A stretch of 64,000 nt of DNA from Lagopus muta (taxonomy: Eukaryota; Chordata; Aves; Galliformes; Phasianidae). This document shows, in pieces, positions 49,455 to 62,505 of the stretch. The notes beneath the pieces are model-generated. The model searched no databases. It had not been told where the DNA came from and saw only the letters and a program-made list of their open reading frames with translations. A program made the translations under genes and the position numbers. Each line of letters opens with the position of its first letter. The first letter of the stretch is position 1. The stretch lies in assembly GCF_023343835.1 (NCBI RefSeq), contig NC_064443.1, positions 6,882,001 to 6,946,000 on the forward strand, written 5' to 3'.

Positions 49455-52400
49455 TGAAACATTTGTTTTGAGGTTTTATTACAAAAATATATTTGCAAAC
49501 ATACAAAATTTTGGATGAAAAATGTTCATTCTTAAACATTTATGCAATAACTTAATAACTGCAAACATACATAGGTGCTATAAAATCCATACCATACTAA
49601 AAATGTTAATGAAGCAGTATCTTCACTTGTTGACTTAAAATTCCTCTCATTCCCAGTTCCCAGCAATTTCTCTTGAAGGCCTCCTTCCCTGTCATCTCCA
49701 CCTCACAGCACATGCAGATGGGTATGGGACTGGTGCACCCACTGAAGTGGTAAAACTCAGGAATTGCTCAAAGCACATAACACACATTAAAAAATAAACT
49801 AAAAAAACCAAACACAAACTAAGCCAAACAACCATATGCCCATACACTGACTAGATAAATATAAATAGACAACCAAATTAAAGATACTGCAGTATTTCCA
49901 ACTTGAAGGGAAAATATTTCATCTTAACATTTGTGTAACATTGCCAGACAAAAGTGAGGTGATATATTGCACACATTCCTCCTGTTAAGATATGCTGTTC
50001 AAAGCAACACAAATAGCTGGCAAAAGGGTAGATGAATTGTTTACAATACTTTTAAAAACAAGAAGGCCCAAATTAACATTTTATTCTAAACATATTTCAG
50101 AAAGTGTTATCAGTGACTACACATGGCACAGTGGGTTTCAGAAATATACCAAAATGAAGCAGTCAGAAATGCGAGCAAAACCAAGGTACATCCAGGAGCA
50201 AATGCTTAAATAGAGTATTTAAAGCTAAACATACATAAGAAACCAAAACAAATAACTAAGCTTTTTTAAAACGTTATTCAATCGTTCTCCAAATCTTGTT
50301 TAATTTGGAAAGATACACTGCTTCTAAGTTAACAGATGTTAGGCACCTTTCATATAAACTCTGCATTATTAAATAACCAGCAGATCAAGTCTAACTACAA
50401 AACTGAGGATTTTGATTTTCCTGAATAAAGCAGCAGCTGCATGTTTTGCTTTTGATCAGGCTTAACTCTTTCATTTTTAATTTAAAGCGAGTTAAACACC
50501 AGCCACAAAAAACATGCTTAGACAATGCAATTAATGTGAAGAGTAAAGTCTAAACAAACCTTCTCAGAACTAATAGATATAAATCCATTAAGCCAGCAGA
50601 TCCACCAATAAACTCCACACTTGAAAATGGTGAAAACAAATTGCTGCAATGACTCCGTGGTCACTTCTATATGCCCTAGTTATTGCTAACACAAATCAAG
50701 TATGGTGACAAGCTGCTAATTTTAGGTTTATGCAAAAATTAAGAGGAGCAGGAAATTAAAGTTCTTAAATAACACAGGCTACATTACAAATAAACTCAAG
50801 TTCTACACTGTAGTTAAGCTTGTGTTTTACAATGCAACTTATCTCTGAAGAGATTTATCTCACTGCTCATAAATGACAGACTAACTGCAGCGCACTGGAA
50901 GACACCCAAGTAGGTTCCAGTGTCTATGGGCTATATGTAGAGGCCAGGCCAAATATCCACGCAGGTGTTCAAGATGAACAATTTTTCTTGCAGTAGAAGT
51001 GATTTGATTGTTTGTCTTCCAATTCATTTTTATAGCTGGGGGAACTGATAACATACTGCTACCAGTGCATGACAAAACCAAGCCAAGGATATTCAGCTGT
51101 CAGAGTAGAGTCAAACTCCAACAGCACTGCTGCTCTAAGCAGTATTATTTTTCTCAACTCTGTATCACTGAAGAACTCAAAATACAACTCTTTCTATTGT
51201 TACTATATATCTTTGGATACGACTGTATCTAGCAACAAATATCATTAGTTATTTCTATTCTTAGAAACACAAATCAAATCTTCCTTCAAAGCCAGGGAAA
51301 TATGAAGCTCACCTTTGAAAAAGTGGCTCTGCATTTGGCTTACACTATGCATTCACCCCCCCCCCCCCCCCCCCAAGAACTGCACATGGGTTTATTAAAG
51401 TTCTTCTAAAACAACCACTAGATTAGTTGAGACCTTATACCTAACTTGAGTGTTACTGTTATATCCCCACACAGTATCCTAACTCCAGAATTTGTGTAGG
51501 AAGTTCCCATCTTCTTTAGCAAGGCGCAGAGTCCATATTGCTGAGATCGAATGCTACAATTAAAGCCAATCAATTTCTTGATGAATGTGCACAACGTTAG
51601 CATAATTCCCTGAATCCTGCACATTTTCTAACAAAACTACCATATATTTTAACTGAAAACACTGAACTCAAAGGCTGCAAAGAACTTCTCAGAAGGCAGG
51701 TAGTGCTAAAGAAAATATAGTTTCTACTAAAAAACTATGAAAAAACTAAAACAGATCAAATACATAAAAATGTAAGTATCTGTTGTATCTAAAACATACC
51801 AGTTTGTGAAAAGTAACAATTACAGCTCATTGCTAGTCTGCAACAAAAATGACTGGGTACGTTGACTATGTTAACCTCCACTAATCCTTAGGATATGCAT
51901 AATTTTTTTTTTTTTTTTTAAAGGAACTGAATCTTTTTCTTCAATTTCAATAGTGCTTGAGGGAAGGGGAAAAAAGCAGTGCATCAGAACTCACTACAGA
52001 CTCATTTTTTACTGAATAAACAAAAAAAAATTTTTTTTCCTTAAATTGCAAAAGCATCCTTTAAAATTAGTATTGCTGGAAAAAGTTCAGACCTGAAGTC
52101 CTGTTAACTACCTTTGTACAACTTCATGAAATAAATACAAGCCATGGGTAAACCAACACAGCAGCATAAGAAAATATAGTTAGAAATCTTTCTGATTTCA
52201 AATAAGAAACTATGATGCTAAATTCTTACATTGCTGAACTAGGAAATAATATACAAAAAGCAGTAACATGTTAACTAGATAAATTTCAGAGCATGAAGTA
52301 TAGACAAATAATTTGGAGAGAAGCCAAGAGAAGAGCATGCAATTGTTCCCCATCTGCTTAGTTCTCAACACTGCAGTTACGATACAACTGAGGAATGAAA

Positions 52401-53251
52401 TCCAAATAAGATATGGTCCATCCTTAAGCCAAAAGGGAAACAAAGTATTTCAGTCATATCAAACACTAATGAACAGGAAAGTGGTCTTCCAGTGGTGGCC
52501 TCCTACCTACACTTAACCTGAAAGAACCTCAACTTACAACAGAACTGTTCTGTTGCTTAAAACTAATACAATCATTGAAGATTTTGTATATTTCTGATTC
52601 TACCTTTTTAGAGAAAACAGCCTTACTCACTTGGATATCTGTTTTATGTCAAACATGAAGCAGTAAGATTAATGAAATATTTAAAAGATAAAATGATCAG
52701 CACAAGCCAGAGACTGTTAGAGTACTCAGCAAATCACATTTTAAAGCTTTTGTTTAAAGATTTAGCTACAAACGCCTGGCTTCCAAATCCCTCTCTTCCC
52801 CACATCTGCCACCTTAGTCACAAGGCATTCAATTCTCACCTTAGAATTGGAACTAGCTTCCAAAATCAAGTCTTGTTCTGGTGTGGTGTAGTGTACTATA
52901 CTACATATGTGCTAGTTTAAGTAGTACGTAGTCTGTAATCCTTGAAAGGTGAATACAGCTAGGAACAGAAGCCAGAGCAAACATCTGCATGATCAAAAAT
53001 GCAAATGAAAGCTCATAAGCAAATTAAATCCCCTCCCCCAATAAAAAGAAAGGTCTGCTGGTGACAATCACAGTGAAAACCTAAATCACTTCTGAGAACA
53101 TTACTTTCTTGAAGTATTTAAGGAATACTCTTTCCTAACGGGTTCAAATTCAAGACATTGAAAACTAAGTATCTTTTAAAAAAATATCAGTTTTATAGAT
53201 GAGGCATAATTATTTCTAAAGTGGTAACATTCTAAGCAGATTTAGCTTCGA
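49455..53251 (-). other. DCP1A: Probable DCP1A 3'UTR
   Basis: No open frame of note lies on the minus strand after the DCP1A stop. Minus-strand AATAAA occurs at 49480-49475, with other candidates near 50,080 and 51,395. I took the most distal, giving about 3.8 kb. The nearer signals would give alternative shorter ends. Confidence 0.35.
51356..51374. repeat. C19 homopolymer (G19 on the DCP1A sense strand)
   Basis: Nineteen uninterrupted C on the plus strand. If the DCP1A 3'UTR extends this far, the RNA carries a G19 tract. Confidence 0.95.
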
Positions 53252-53332
53252 TTATAGCTTAATGTTGTCTGTATTCTTGGTTAGGACTTGCAAGTAGACT
53301 TCATGAATAGTGCTGAGAAAACGGGAATCATT
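53252..53332 (-). CDS. DCP1A: DCP1A last exon (stop codon)
   Basis: It encodes NDSRFLSTIHEVYLQVLTKN followed by TDNIKL and TAA at 53254-53252. This is the second half of the trimerisation helix bundle and the family's C-terminus. The acceptor is a pyrimidine run ending CTGCAG. Confidence 0.95.
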   Translation of the reverse strand, partial: NDSRFLSTIHEVYLQVLTKNTDNIKL

Positions 53333-56300
53333 CTGCAGGAAAAAAAAACATCAGAAACATTAGTAAAAAGATGTAAAAAAAAAAAGTAAAATTTAAGTCA
53401 GTTTAAGTAGTGCATAAGAGTCGTAATACGCTGCTATCTATCTGAGGGTTAAGGCAAGGGAATTAGCTGCCTACCTGTACAAAAGGCAGTGCTATACAGA
53501 CAACACAGACTTTGAAACTGTGAAGGCAGCTATAGTGATTACTAAGCACAATGGATACTCAGATAAAAAAAGAGCAGCCCCAAGGTCAGCCCTGGCTACA
53601 CAATTTCACTTTCTTCTATGCACTTTCTTTGAGAAGAGTACAAAAAAATTAAGATACAGTAAATTCCACTCTGTATACCGACATCCAAATAAAGGCTGCA
53701 GAAGTGTCAAAAATTACGTGAGTTACTTCTGCCTGCAAAATCAGTCTGAGGATTGCAGTGAGTTATATGAAAATTCCGTGTCAAAGAATTACTGGGAAGT
53801 GAAATAGAAAGCATTTAGAGATATTTCCCGAGTCCTACTCCTTCAGATAGTAGGTAATTATCTAGGCTGAAGATGTAGTACTCTTTCTACTAAACTCTAC
53901 ATAATGAATATGTGTTCACCTTGGAGCACTCTGCAAGTACTCCTCTGCTGTGGGGGTACAGCGACTGTCGCCTATATACAGCAATACAGAAAGAAGACTA
54001 GAGACGCGGATATTCCGGTCAGCTCTCTGAAGTGACCACAGCAACTTTCTTCAGACCATTAAGGTGAGAATCTCTAACAGCGAAGACCTCTGACAACTGA
54101 ACTCAGCTGCAAGACTTAGAGGCAAGCTAGTTTTGTATCTTTAAAGGAAAAATTACACACTAATATGCAAGAAAAGCCAACACATAAATCTGGCAATTGA
54201 GATGATACTGCAGTCTGGTGTTGGCCCTTTTGATCATAATTTTTTAATTGGGAAGATATTATTTGCTACTTCAGACCTGCATTTTGAGTGCAAGACCAAG
54301 TAACATCAGCATGGAGAAAGCTAGAGAATCCTGAACTACGAGAATGGCTGTCATCCATGGTAACTTCTACTTGTTACCTATAACATAGCTGATCCGTCTA
54401 GCTACTCCCAACATTACAGATTTAATTCAACTGAACTTTATAGTCAGTAAGAATGGTACAGCTAGAACTTTTTGTAACTTCCATTCCAAATATACACACA
54501 TTAAAGATGAGGAACAGCTTGAAGTAATTGGCAACAGGAAAGTTTTCCAAAGGAAAACAGAAACACTTAAAAGAAACCCAACCCTTGCCCCTCATACTAC
54601 TGCTTCTATACTCATAACCTTTTCCTCAAGTGTTCACAAGTTGATGTGTGTGAAAGAAAGATTCAAGCAGAACTCTGTCCTTGCAAGTCATCCATCTCAC
54701 AATCGAAGTCTCAGTACTGGCTACTGTACTTGTAACCCCACCCCTCAGATACTGAGTTTTCTTCAGACAGGACCTTTATTAGATGTATCAGTGCTTCCTG
54801 AAGCTGAGACCTACTGAGAACAGTAGGAGGTACTGTCTGAATCTCTGTTGTTCCAAGTGTTAAAGGTGATGAAGAATTGGCTTTATTTTCCACTTCAGGA
54901 GGTTTTGTAGCTGACTGCTGGAAAACACTAGGAGACAAGAGGATTGAAGGAGCTACTGTAGTTGTAGCTGTAACAAACTGTGGAGGTGCAACCTGCAGAA
55001 AAAAGAAAGTTAATAAGCACTGTGTCCAGAAGGAATGAATGCTGTTATAAAAAAGACTGTAGAAATGAACATAAACATATCAAAAATTGTAGCTACTGGT
55101 ACACTAAGTTAGAAAGGCACTACAGAACAGCTACTCACAATGAAATGCTATTTACCAAGTAATTCAATGTCAACAGAAGTTCTTATTTTTGAAGCTGAAG
55201 AAGCTGGCAGCCTTCAGTGCTCTTACATGTAGACCCATTCCCATGTAGTTGCTACTTTCCAGTTTTTTTTCCCCCAAACATCACAGAAGATGAGCTTTCC
55301 ATCTAAATCGTGAAAGGAAACTATGGGGTTTTTGTGCTGTTAGTTTTTCAAATTTCCTTCTTCTTCTTCAGGAGTTTACACAAAGGGCAACCCTAGTGCA
55401 TTTGTTTCCTATTGTTTTTGTACTTCAACGGTCTCCAAGTACACGTATGGTTGGGAGTAAAATAATTCAGAATTTCAAATACATTTAAAAATATATTTTA
55501 AAATGACCAATGAACTATAATTAAAATATTAAAGCACACAATCTTTTTCACTGTAAGGCAACTGGACAGGAGAGAGAGAAAATGGGGAAATACTTTGACA
55601 ATCACCTTCCCCATCCCATCCTTCTACAGGTCTGTTTGACATTTTACCACAGAAATCCACTCTGAGGCACATAAGGCTGACAGATCCCACAGCAATGTTA
55701 TAACAATAGTACTGAAACAGAGCAAATGAAAAACCTGTTCAAACGGTGCTGCAATACTGCAGATCCAAAAATGTATTACCATATCTGTACTAGCACCAAC
55801 CATAAAATATACTGTGCAGGAGAAAAGCACACTCACAGCAGTTTACAGAAATACTTCCTTGATTCGGTACAGCTTGTTTCTGACCAATGAAAGCACTTCA
55901 GATATTGTCAGAGTAAGCAATACGACAATTTCAGATACCAATTACCGCAGTTTTAAAATCTGCATTTTATTTTACAAGTAAACCGAATGTGCTGAAGTGT
56001 TTGTTCACCTACCTGACTGACTTTAGGTAAAGTCTTGGACTGTGGAAATACTTCTGGTTCTTTGTTTTGTTGTACAGCCTAATTTGAAAAGAGAGCATAA
56101 TTCACAACTTGGATACAGCAGTAAGTAGTTTTGTTTGATAGTTTTTATTCTTACATTATCACTGTACCCAGAAGCAAGAAAGATCAAACCTTGGCTTTGC
56201 CTATGATTGTAATTAGAAGAGGCAACCAAGTTTGTACAACCTCCAAATAGGGCACTACAGAGAATTACTACTGCCTTTGGAGGAAAAAAAACCCACAAAA

Positions 56301-59300
56301 TCATCTAAAGTAACATCTTTACTACAGAAGTAGCCAATAGTAAAGCAAGAGCAACACTAACTGACAGAACGGTTACAGTGCAGCCACAGGCACTAGCCTA
56401 GCAGAGCAGCAGTAACATTTTCACCTAGTCTCTCAAACCAAGGTTACTGCTTTGGGTTATACTGAGGCGTAGACAATAAATTTGCCTGCAAGAAACAAAA
56501 AGTTTAGAAGGCCCCTTACAAGTGATTCTTGGATAATACAGATCAAGGTTGTTAATTAGACAAAACAAATCAGTTTACGGCCCATTTTGCTAAATAACAT
56601 CTCAGTGGAGTACACAGAAATCCCCAACAGAAGTGGTCAATACTAAAGTGGTACGAAACTCCCAAGGCAAAATTATCCAAAACATGAAGCTGTTAGTTTT
56701 GTACTTTCAAAGAAGGCATGGGCTATATATTTCCACAGAATTAACTCCTGTAGCACCAATTAATCTGCAACTGCCAATTTCTTCTCACATTACATTTTTG
56801 CTGCATTTTTCTGACACAAGTACAGGCAAATTCCTTAGAATGTATTCATGTAATAACAGCAGCAGCCTGAAAAAACTCTTCCTCCATATAGAAGTCTGTC
56901 ACTGACGGCAGGTACTAATGGCAAGAATTAGATTTCAAGGTTCACAATCTGATCGGTCACACACAAGAATTCCTTGATTATTTTTAAAAAGCATATATGT
57001 AACAGCATAATTTCAAATGAAAAAATATTTGCAGCCTATACAGTTTAAATCTGTAGGGACATAACTCAAAGAATACCTGCAGGGAAGGGATTTTTTTGCT
57101 GTTCAAGGTTGATGATTTACTGTGTGATTCTTTGAAGCTTTCTGGTGTTGCAAGTTGGCCAATCGAGGCAGAGATGTTTGGTGTTAAGGAAGTCTTAGTG
57201 ATAGACTGCTGTTGCATTTGGTCATGCTGTGGAGTCAACCTGAGTTTCTGGAGAAGATCAACACCTGTATGGGATGTGTTTGAAACAGTTCCTGTATTTG
57301 CTGATGTCAAGGGTGTTATAAGCTGGCTCTGGCCAGCCATTAAATTCTGTGGAGCATGGTTCACTTCAGAAGGCTGATTCACTAGCGGGGTTATCTGCTT
57401 GGTAGCTTGCTGCATAACTTGCATTAGACTGTTGTTTTGCTTTAGGCCAGGAAGCATTTGAGCAGGAGCAGCATCCAATGTTGAGGATGAATTAAGTATA
57501 GGGCTTAAACGAACTGAATAGCTTGAAACATCAGGCTGGGAAACCGAGGCTGGAGGTATAAGCATAGGTGTCAAACATTCCTGTTGACTCAAAGGATTGG
57601 CACTAGCTTTAACGTTCGGACTTTCCGATTTCCCTTGTGGTGGTTGTATTACTGCTGTCTGGTCAAAGGAAAAAGGCAAAAGCAAGTTTTGTTGCTCTCT
57701 GGCAGAGGAGTCAGTCTGCAACTTCTCCATTCTCTCTGGATTGGGATACAGAGGTAAAGGCGGTTCCTTTGGTACAGAGGTCCCAAAGAGTTCTTCTAAA
57801 GTCAGATGCTTTGGCCTTGACTGAAATGGCTAAAAAGAACAGAGAAGGAAGTTTATAATTAATATAATATAATTAATTTGGAAAGAAAAGATTAATGTGC
57901 CTGTGACAAAGTCAGTATTAAAATTTCAAGAAAACTATGAAAAACAGCCAGGTCAGATGTATTCAAAATACAATTTGGAAATCAACTGTCCTCTGTTTAG
58001 AGAAATGTTTAAGTCCATTTCATTTACAAGGAATATCCAGTCTATATAAACTAATCACATCCTGCCCCTCCCCCTGACTCAAAGGATTTAGGACATAAAT
58101 ATTGTTGAACAGTGACACTGCTAATTAACTCAAGACTAGCCATGTTTCACAATACAGCAAATTCCAAGAGACTCCGTTGATATAAAATAAGCTGGATAAC
58201 TGACAGCAGCCATCTAAAGCTGACGGGATTCAAGCCACATAGTTGTTCCAAATGTGAACAAATAATAATATACTAGTAACTGCACACAACCATGCAGACT
58301 ACCACTTTTACTTCAGTAAATTAAACTCTATGTTCAGTTATGGCCTTCTGCTGAAGCACTATATGTTGGTAATTTCACAAGTTTTAAGCAGGCAAAAAAG
58401 TTTTAACTCCGGCAAGCCTGGCTCTGGGGAAGACATTTAGGGCCACCTGGGGTTTGAAATGTGATAGCTACAGTGTTTTGCTGAAAGTGTAATAAAAGAT
58501 TAAGCCGAAGTTGGTTCTGTCACTAAATCCTATACTCACATTAATGTAAGGTACTGAAAAAAATACACATTTCCTCTAATGTGCTCAAAGTCTCTTACAT
58601 CAAATTTCCTTGAAGAGAAATTTAAACAGCATTCCCTATGTTAAAAAAACAATACAAGGTCAGCAAAGAGAAATAGCTGTCCACTAAGAACTTGTGTATT
58701 ACTGTTCTTTTTTTCTCCCTTCAAAAACAAGTTATGTTGTGAACAGTGCACTCCTATCAAATCATATGTTGGCTACACAAATAGAAAAATGCTTCTTTCC
58801 TTATTTTAGGAGTCTCTTCAGAAAAAGGATTAGTCTCAGTATAGGAGAAACAGGAGAAGTCCTAATAAGACAACTAAGGTGACACATAGTAACAAAAATA
58901 ACCCAAGTCATTTGTTTTCACTTTCTCTTTTCAAAGAAAAAGAAACAACAGAATGAGAAAGGAAATCAAAGGTAGGGTTGAGCAGACCTGCATGCATTTC
59001 AGCTGCTGAAGTAGCAATACAGTATAGTTCAAACAGCTGTCCAACAGATTTCAAATATTTTTGGAAGCATTCAAAAAAAAATAAATCAAACCTAATGTAT
59101 CACAGGCTCATGCTTACCATTTTGCAGAAAAAAGAATGCTTTTTCTCTAGAGTGTAATCAAGGAGTTTGAGCTAATTCCTCATTCTCTACTTGCCAGTTC
59201 TACCATAAAATAAGCAAGATTTATTCCAAGCCAGTTATTTTAGCTGAAATTGTTTCAAATGCATTTTTCTACAGAGAAAAGAAACAGCTACTAACAACAA

Positions 59301-62300
59301 TATCTCAAACTGTTCCTGCTTTTTTTTTTTCAGGTTGCACAGGACCAGAAGTTATGTAAAACAGCTGGACTAAAATATAACCTTCTGTTCAGAAGACTGA
59401 ATGGCCTGCAGCATAACTCCAGCATGTTCTTATGGTATGTCAAAACAAAGACAGTATTGTGCAATGACAACTACTATATCACAACATTGCTATGCTTGTT
59501 CCAATTTTACTAACACTGATAAGAGCAATGAACATAGTGCAGTGCAGATAACATGTAAGCAGCCTAGCACAAAGCCTTGAGCTTGAAATCTTACTGAATT
59601 CTGCCCAGGTTACTCGTTTGTGCCACCAATGCTGTTATTTATTAATAGCTGGCTTAATGCCAGGCACACTCATCTTGCACTTAAGACATTGTACTGTTTA
59701 CAAACCTTGCCAATTCCTATGCTAGGAAGTCTTCCTATGAATCTGTTTTCAAATCTTCTCCACTAATCTTACCACTGTAAAGACCCATTCTTCAAGAACA
59801 AAAATTCTGTTAAGGAGTAAGTGACTATTCCATCTGAAATTCTGCTTTTAACCTCAGTATGATGAGCTGACTAGCCTCTCTTTATTAACTCACTGCTATC
59901 TATCATGCTCCAATCTCAGTCAGGTTAGCCGCTTCCACGGATATAGACACAAACATCGAGTTAATTCCCAACATGAGATACACAGCACATCCCTTTGCTT
60001 GACTCATCTCTGGCTGAGTTGCATTTTAAGCATGTCATCAACTCACTGTGTTATGGAGACCCTTCTCTGCAGGGGCTTGCAAAGAGGGCAACACGATCAT
60101 TCTACTTGATAGGAACAGAGCGTTGCCCAGAGGGTTCCTCCAGAAATCATTTCAGATACATTGAGACATGCGAATCAGCAGCCAGAGCTTGTGCTAAGAA
60201 ATTTAATTTCAGTGTTCTAGTTCAGTTTTGCTGACCACTGGTGCAAAAACATTTCATGATACACTTCGAACCTCTAAATATCACAGAGCAGACATCGATT
60301 TGTCATTCCCACATCTGTGACATCCTTAGCAAGTAATCAATACACAAATGTGACATTCTGAGAGAGGTTTCAGGATCTCAAAGTACTTATATGCACAGTA
60401 GTTTTTAATTTCACTGGTCATCTGCTCTAATGAGGTAAAAATATACTCTTACTGTTGAAATTGTTTTCTTCATTCAGTAGCCCACATTATTAAAAAAGAA
60501 ATTAAGAACAATCATCATTATACTGTATTTGAACCCACCCAGTTTTACAAAAGTAAAGTATCATACATAGCAACCATTTCCCCCCCTCAATATCTCTGCA
60601 GCTATAGTTTTAAGTTGCTCAACAGAAAAGGCATTAAAGCACACTGCTTTACCTACTCTGTAAATTTGTTAATTATTTCATAGCATTTTACTATAATCTC
60701 ATCTTTCTGATTTTTTCCCCTTGTTACTTATTACTGTTTGGCAAGTTCAGCCATTTCAGCTAATTATGTGGCCAAAAAGACTACGTTTCTTTTAAACAAA
60801 GCCTCAGGCAGCCCTCTGCCAGGCCTCAAGCATAAGCATGCAGCAAGCAGAGCTGGCTGCCAGGGGTCAGTCTATCACTTGTGCTGGTTCTACATCAGAA
60901 GTGCTGTTGAGATGGAGGGCACTGTGACAGCCAGTAATCCAAAGAAATTTCTCTTGTCCTCCTGTTTTAACCCATCGACTGAAACAGATGTTTGCTACTC
61001 ATATCCTAACCTGAACTAGATATTATTTTTACTACAAATCAAGTTTTTGTTTACAAATATTAAATGAAAGGTCACACACATTTTCCTCAGGCATTTCCTT
61101 TTTCAGACATGGTGGTTTACTGTATTCAAAACATAACAGTAAAGGAAGGACCCGGAGGCAGACTCCTCCAGATCACCTCAGTAGGGTATTTTCTGTAGAG
61201 AACTGCTCCTGATCTTTCTGTCCCCACTGGGTGGCACTGTAAGCAGGTACAAGTTGGTACAGAGAATTTAGATGCAGCACAAGCTATCATTTTAAAACCA
61301 ATTTCTAGAGAGTATTATATGAAGGTGCTTTGTTTATAAATGCTTACCAGAAAAAAGGCAATTAAAGTCAATTAATGAACTTTTGCAGCCTATATTTCAA
61401 CCACTCCAGTGATTATACTATTTTGATAACAAGTTTCCCACGCTCAAAGACACTTAAATGAAGCACAGGTTACTGCTACTACCTTTTTTAAAAAACCAAC
61501 AAAAAACCAACTGTGGCTTAATGTTCAGTTACAGTGGTAACACTAGGCTTTAGAATCTGTACATACGAAGATAGATGCTGACTGAACATTTATCTAATAT
61601 TTATCCGAAACAGATCTAAGCACTGGGCATGCAATTAAATTACCACAAACTTGAGCAACATTCTTTACTGACAGTGCTGAAAAATGTTTGGAAGATATTC
61701 CTTGCTGCCAAGGAAGGAATGCAAAGCTGAAGTCTAAAAAAAAAAAAAAAAATCGGAAAATCCTGCAATTCACCAATGATTTCAGTTACTAGGAGTGCAG
61801 CTACACGTTTGGATGCAGCACAGACAAACCTTAAGTACAGGTCTCAGACACGGGAAAGCAGGGCTTGAGCTTCTGCTCTGAAGTCTACAGAACAGCGTAC
61901 AATGGACTGATGCCATATTCACTCTGTCGCTGTGACACTGGTGATTTTTGTCTGCTTCCTCACTCTGCAGTCATTCTGCACAGAACTCTACACTCTCATG
62001 GACTGACAGCATAGAGCCCACGACACACCAGGATCTGAGTTAACCCATTTAAACACACTTCAATATTCACCGTACCGTGGACACCATCTTATATTTTTAA
62101 GCATTAAGGCAAAAAAATGGATTGTAGGCTCCTAAGAGCCTTAAAACCCACTAGTTTATCTAGAAGGGGGTGGAGGTGGTGAATCATACCAGCTGATCTC
62201 AGACAAGCAGTCAGATGAGAATAGAGACTAAAACCCATTCTTAAACTGAATTTACACTTCCAAATGTATTTATTTTAAAGTTAAGCAAAATACATTCAGC

Positions 62301-62505
62301 AAGATGATGCTGCAGGCATTTCTGGTACAAAAACAAAGTACTAAATAAAGAAGTAGCACCTTATATATGTTTGAATTAAACTTACTTGATCTTGCACTTG
62401 TAATGAAGTGTTTTGTTCAGAAGTCTCTGCGCTTTCTGGCTTTGTGGCATTTGCATGTTGTTGCACACCAGAACTTGACATGACACTCAAATCACTGACT
62501 TGATT
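53252..62505 (-). CDS. DCP1A: mRNA-decapping enzyme 1A, C-terminal 412 residues (5' part off window)
   Basis: DCP1A is the activator subunit of the DCP2 decapping complex in cytoplasmic P-bodies. The minus-strand join visible here, in transcript order, is 62505-62386, 57829-57077, 56078-56013, 54992-54774 and 53332-53252. All boundaries are phase 0 and the last exon ends in TAA. The second visible exon opens with HLTLEELFGTSVPKE, matching the short linear motif after the EVH1 domain of human DCP1A. A long Ser/Gln/Pro-rich disordered middle follows. The C-terminus, SRSQLQEALIHLIK joined to NDSRFLSTIHEVYLQVLTKN, is the trimerisation domain. The N-terminal EVH1 domain exons are not in the window and must lie beyond base 64,000. 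TKT sits downstream in the same orientation, as in human. One donor, after LIHLIK, is very weak. Confidence 0.94.
54774..54992 (-). CDS. DCP1A: DCP1A penultimate exon (start of trimerisation domain)
   Basis: It encodes 73 residues from VAPPQFVTATTTVAPSILLS to QEALIHLIK, similar to human DCP1A. The donor is AAAG/GTCCTG, with no match beyond GT at the intron side. The frame stays open for 20 more codons into the intron before a stop. Confidence 0.93.
56013..56078 (-). CDS. DCP1A: DCP1A 22-codon exon
   Basis: It encodes AVQQNKEPEVFPQSKTLPKV followed by SQ, bounded by AATTAG and GTAGGT. Both boundaries are phase 0, so skipping would keep frame. Confidence 0.8.
57077..57829 (-). CDS. DCP1A: DCP1A large central exon (251 codons)
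   Basis: It begins PFQSRPKHLTLEELFGTSVP, carrying the conserved ELFG motif. It continues as low-complexity Ser/Thr/Gln/Pro sequence to KKIPSLQ. The acceptor is TTTTTAG and the donor GTATTC. Confidence 0.94.
61736..61752. repeat. A17 homopolymer in DCP1A intron
   Basis: About seventeen uninterrupted A on the plus strand. Confidence 0.9.
62386..62505 (-). CDS. DCP1A: DCP1A exon after the EVH1 region (40 codons)
   Basis: It encodes a Ser/Gln/Asn-rich disordered segment beginning NQVSDLSVMSSSGVQQHANA and ending LQVQDQ. The acceptor has a strong CCCCAG tract and the donor is GTAAGT. Sequence is poorly conserved, but position and phase fit DCP1A. Confidence 0.82.

Noticed and set aside
57096-57377. 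Plus-strand open frames opposite the DCP1A central exon
   Set aside because: They are shadows of the 753-base DCP1A exon, which has homology and clean splice sites on the minus strand.
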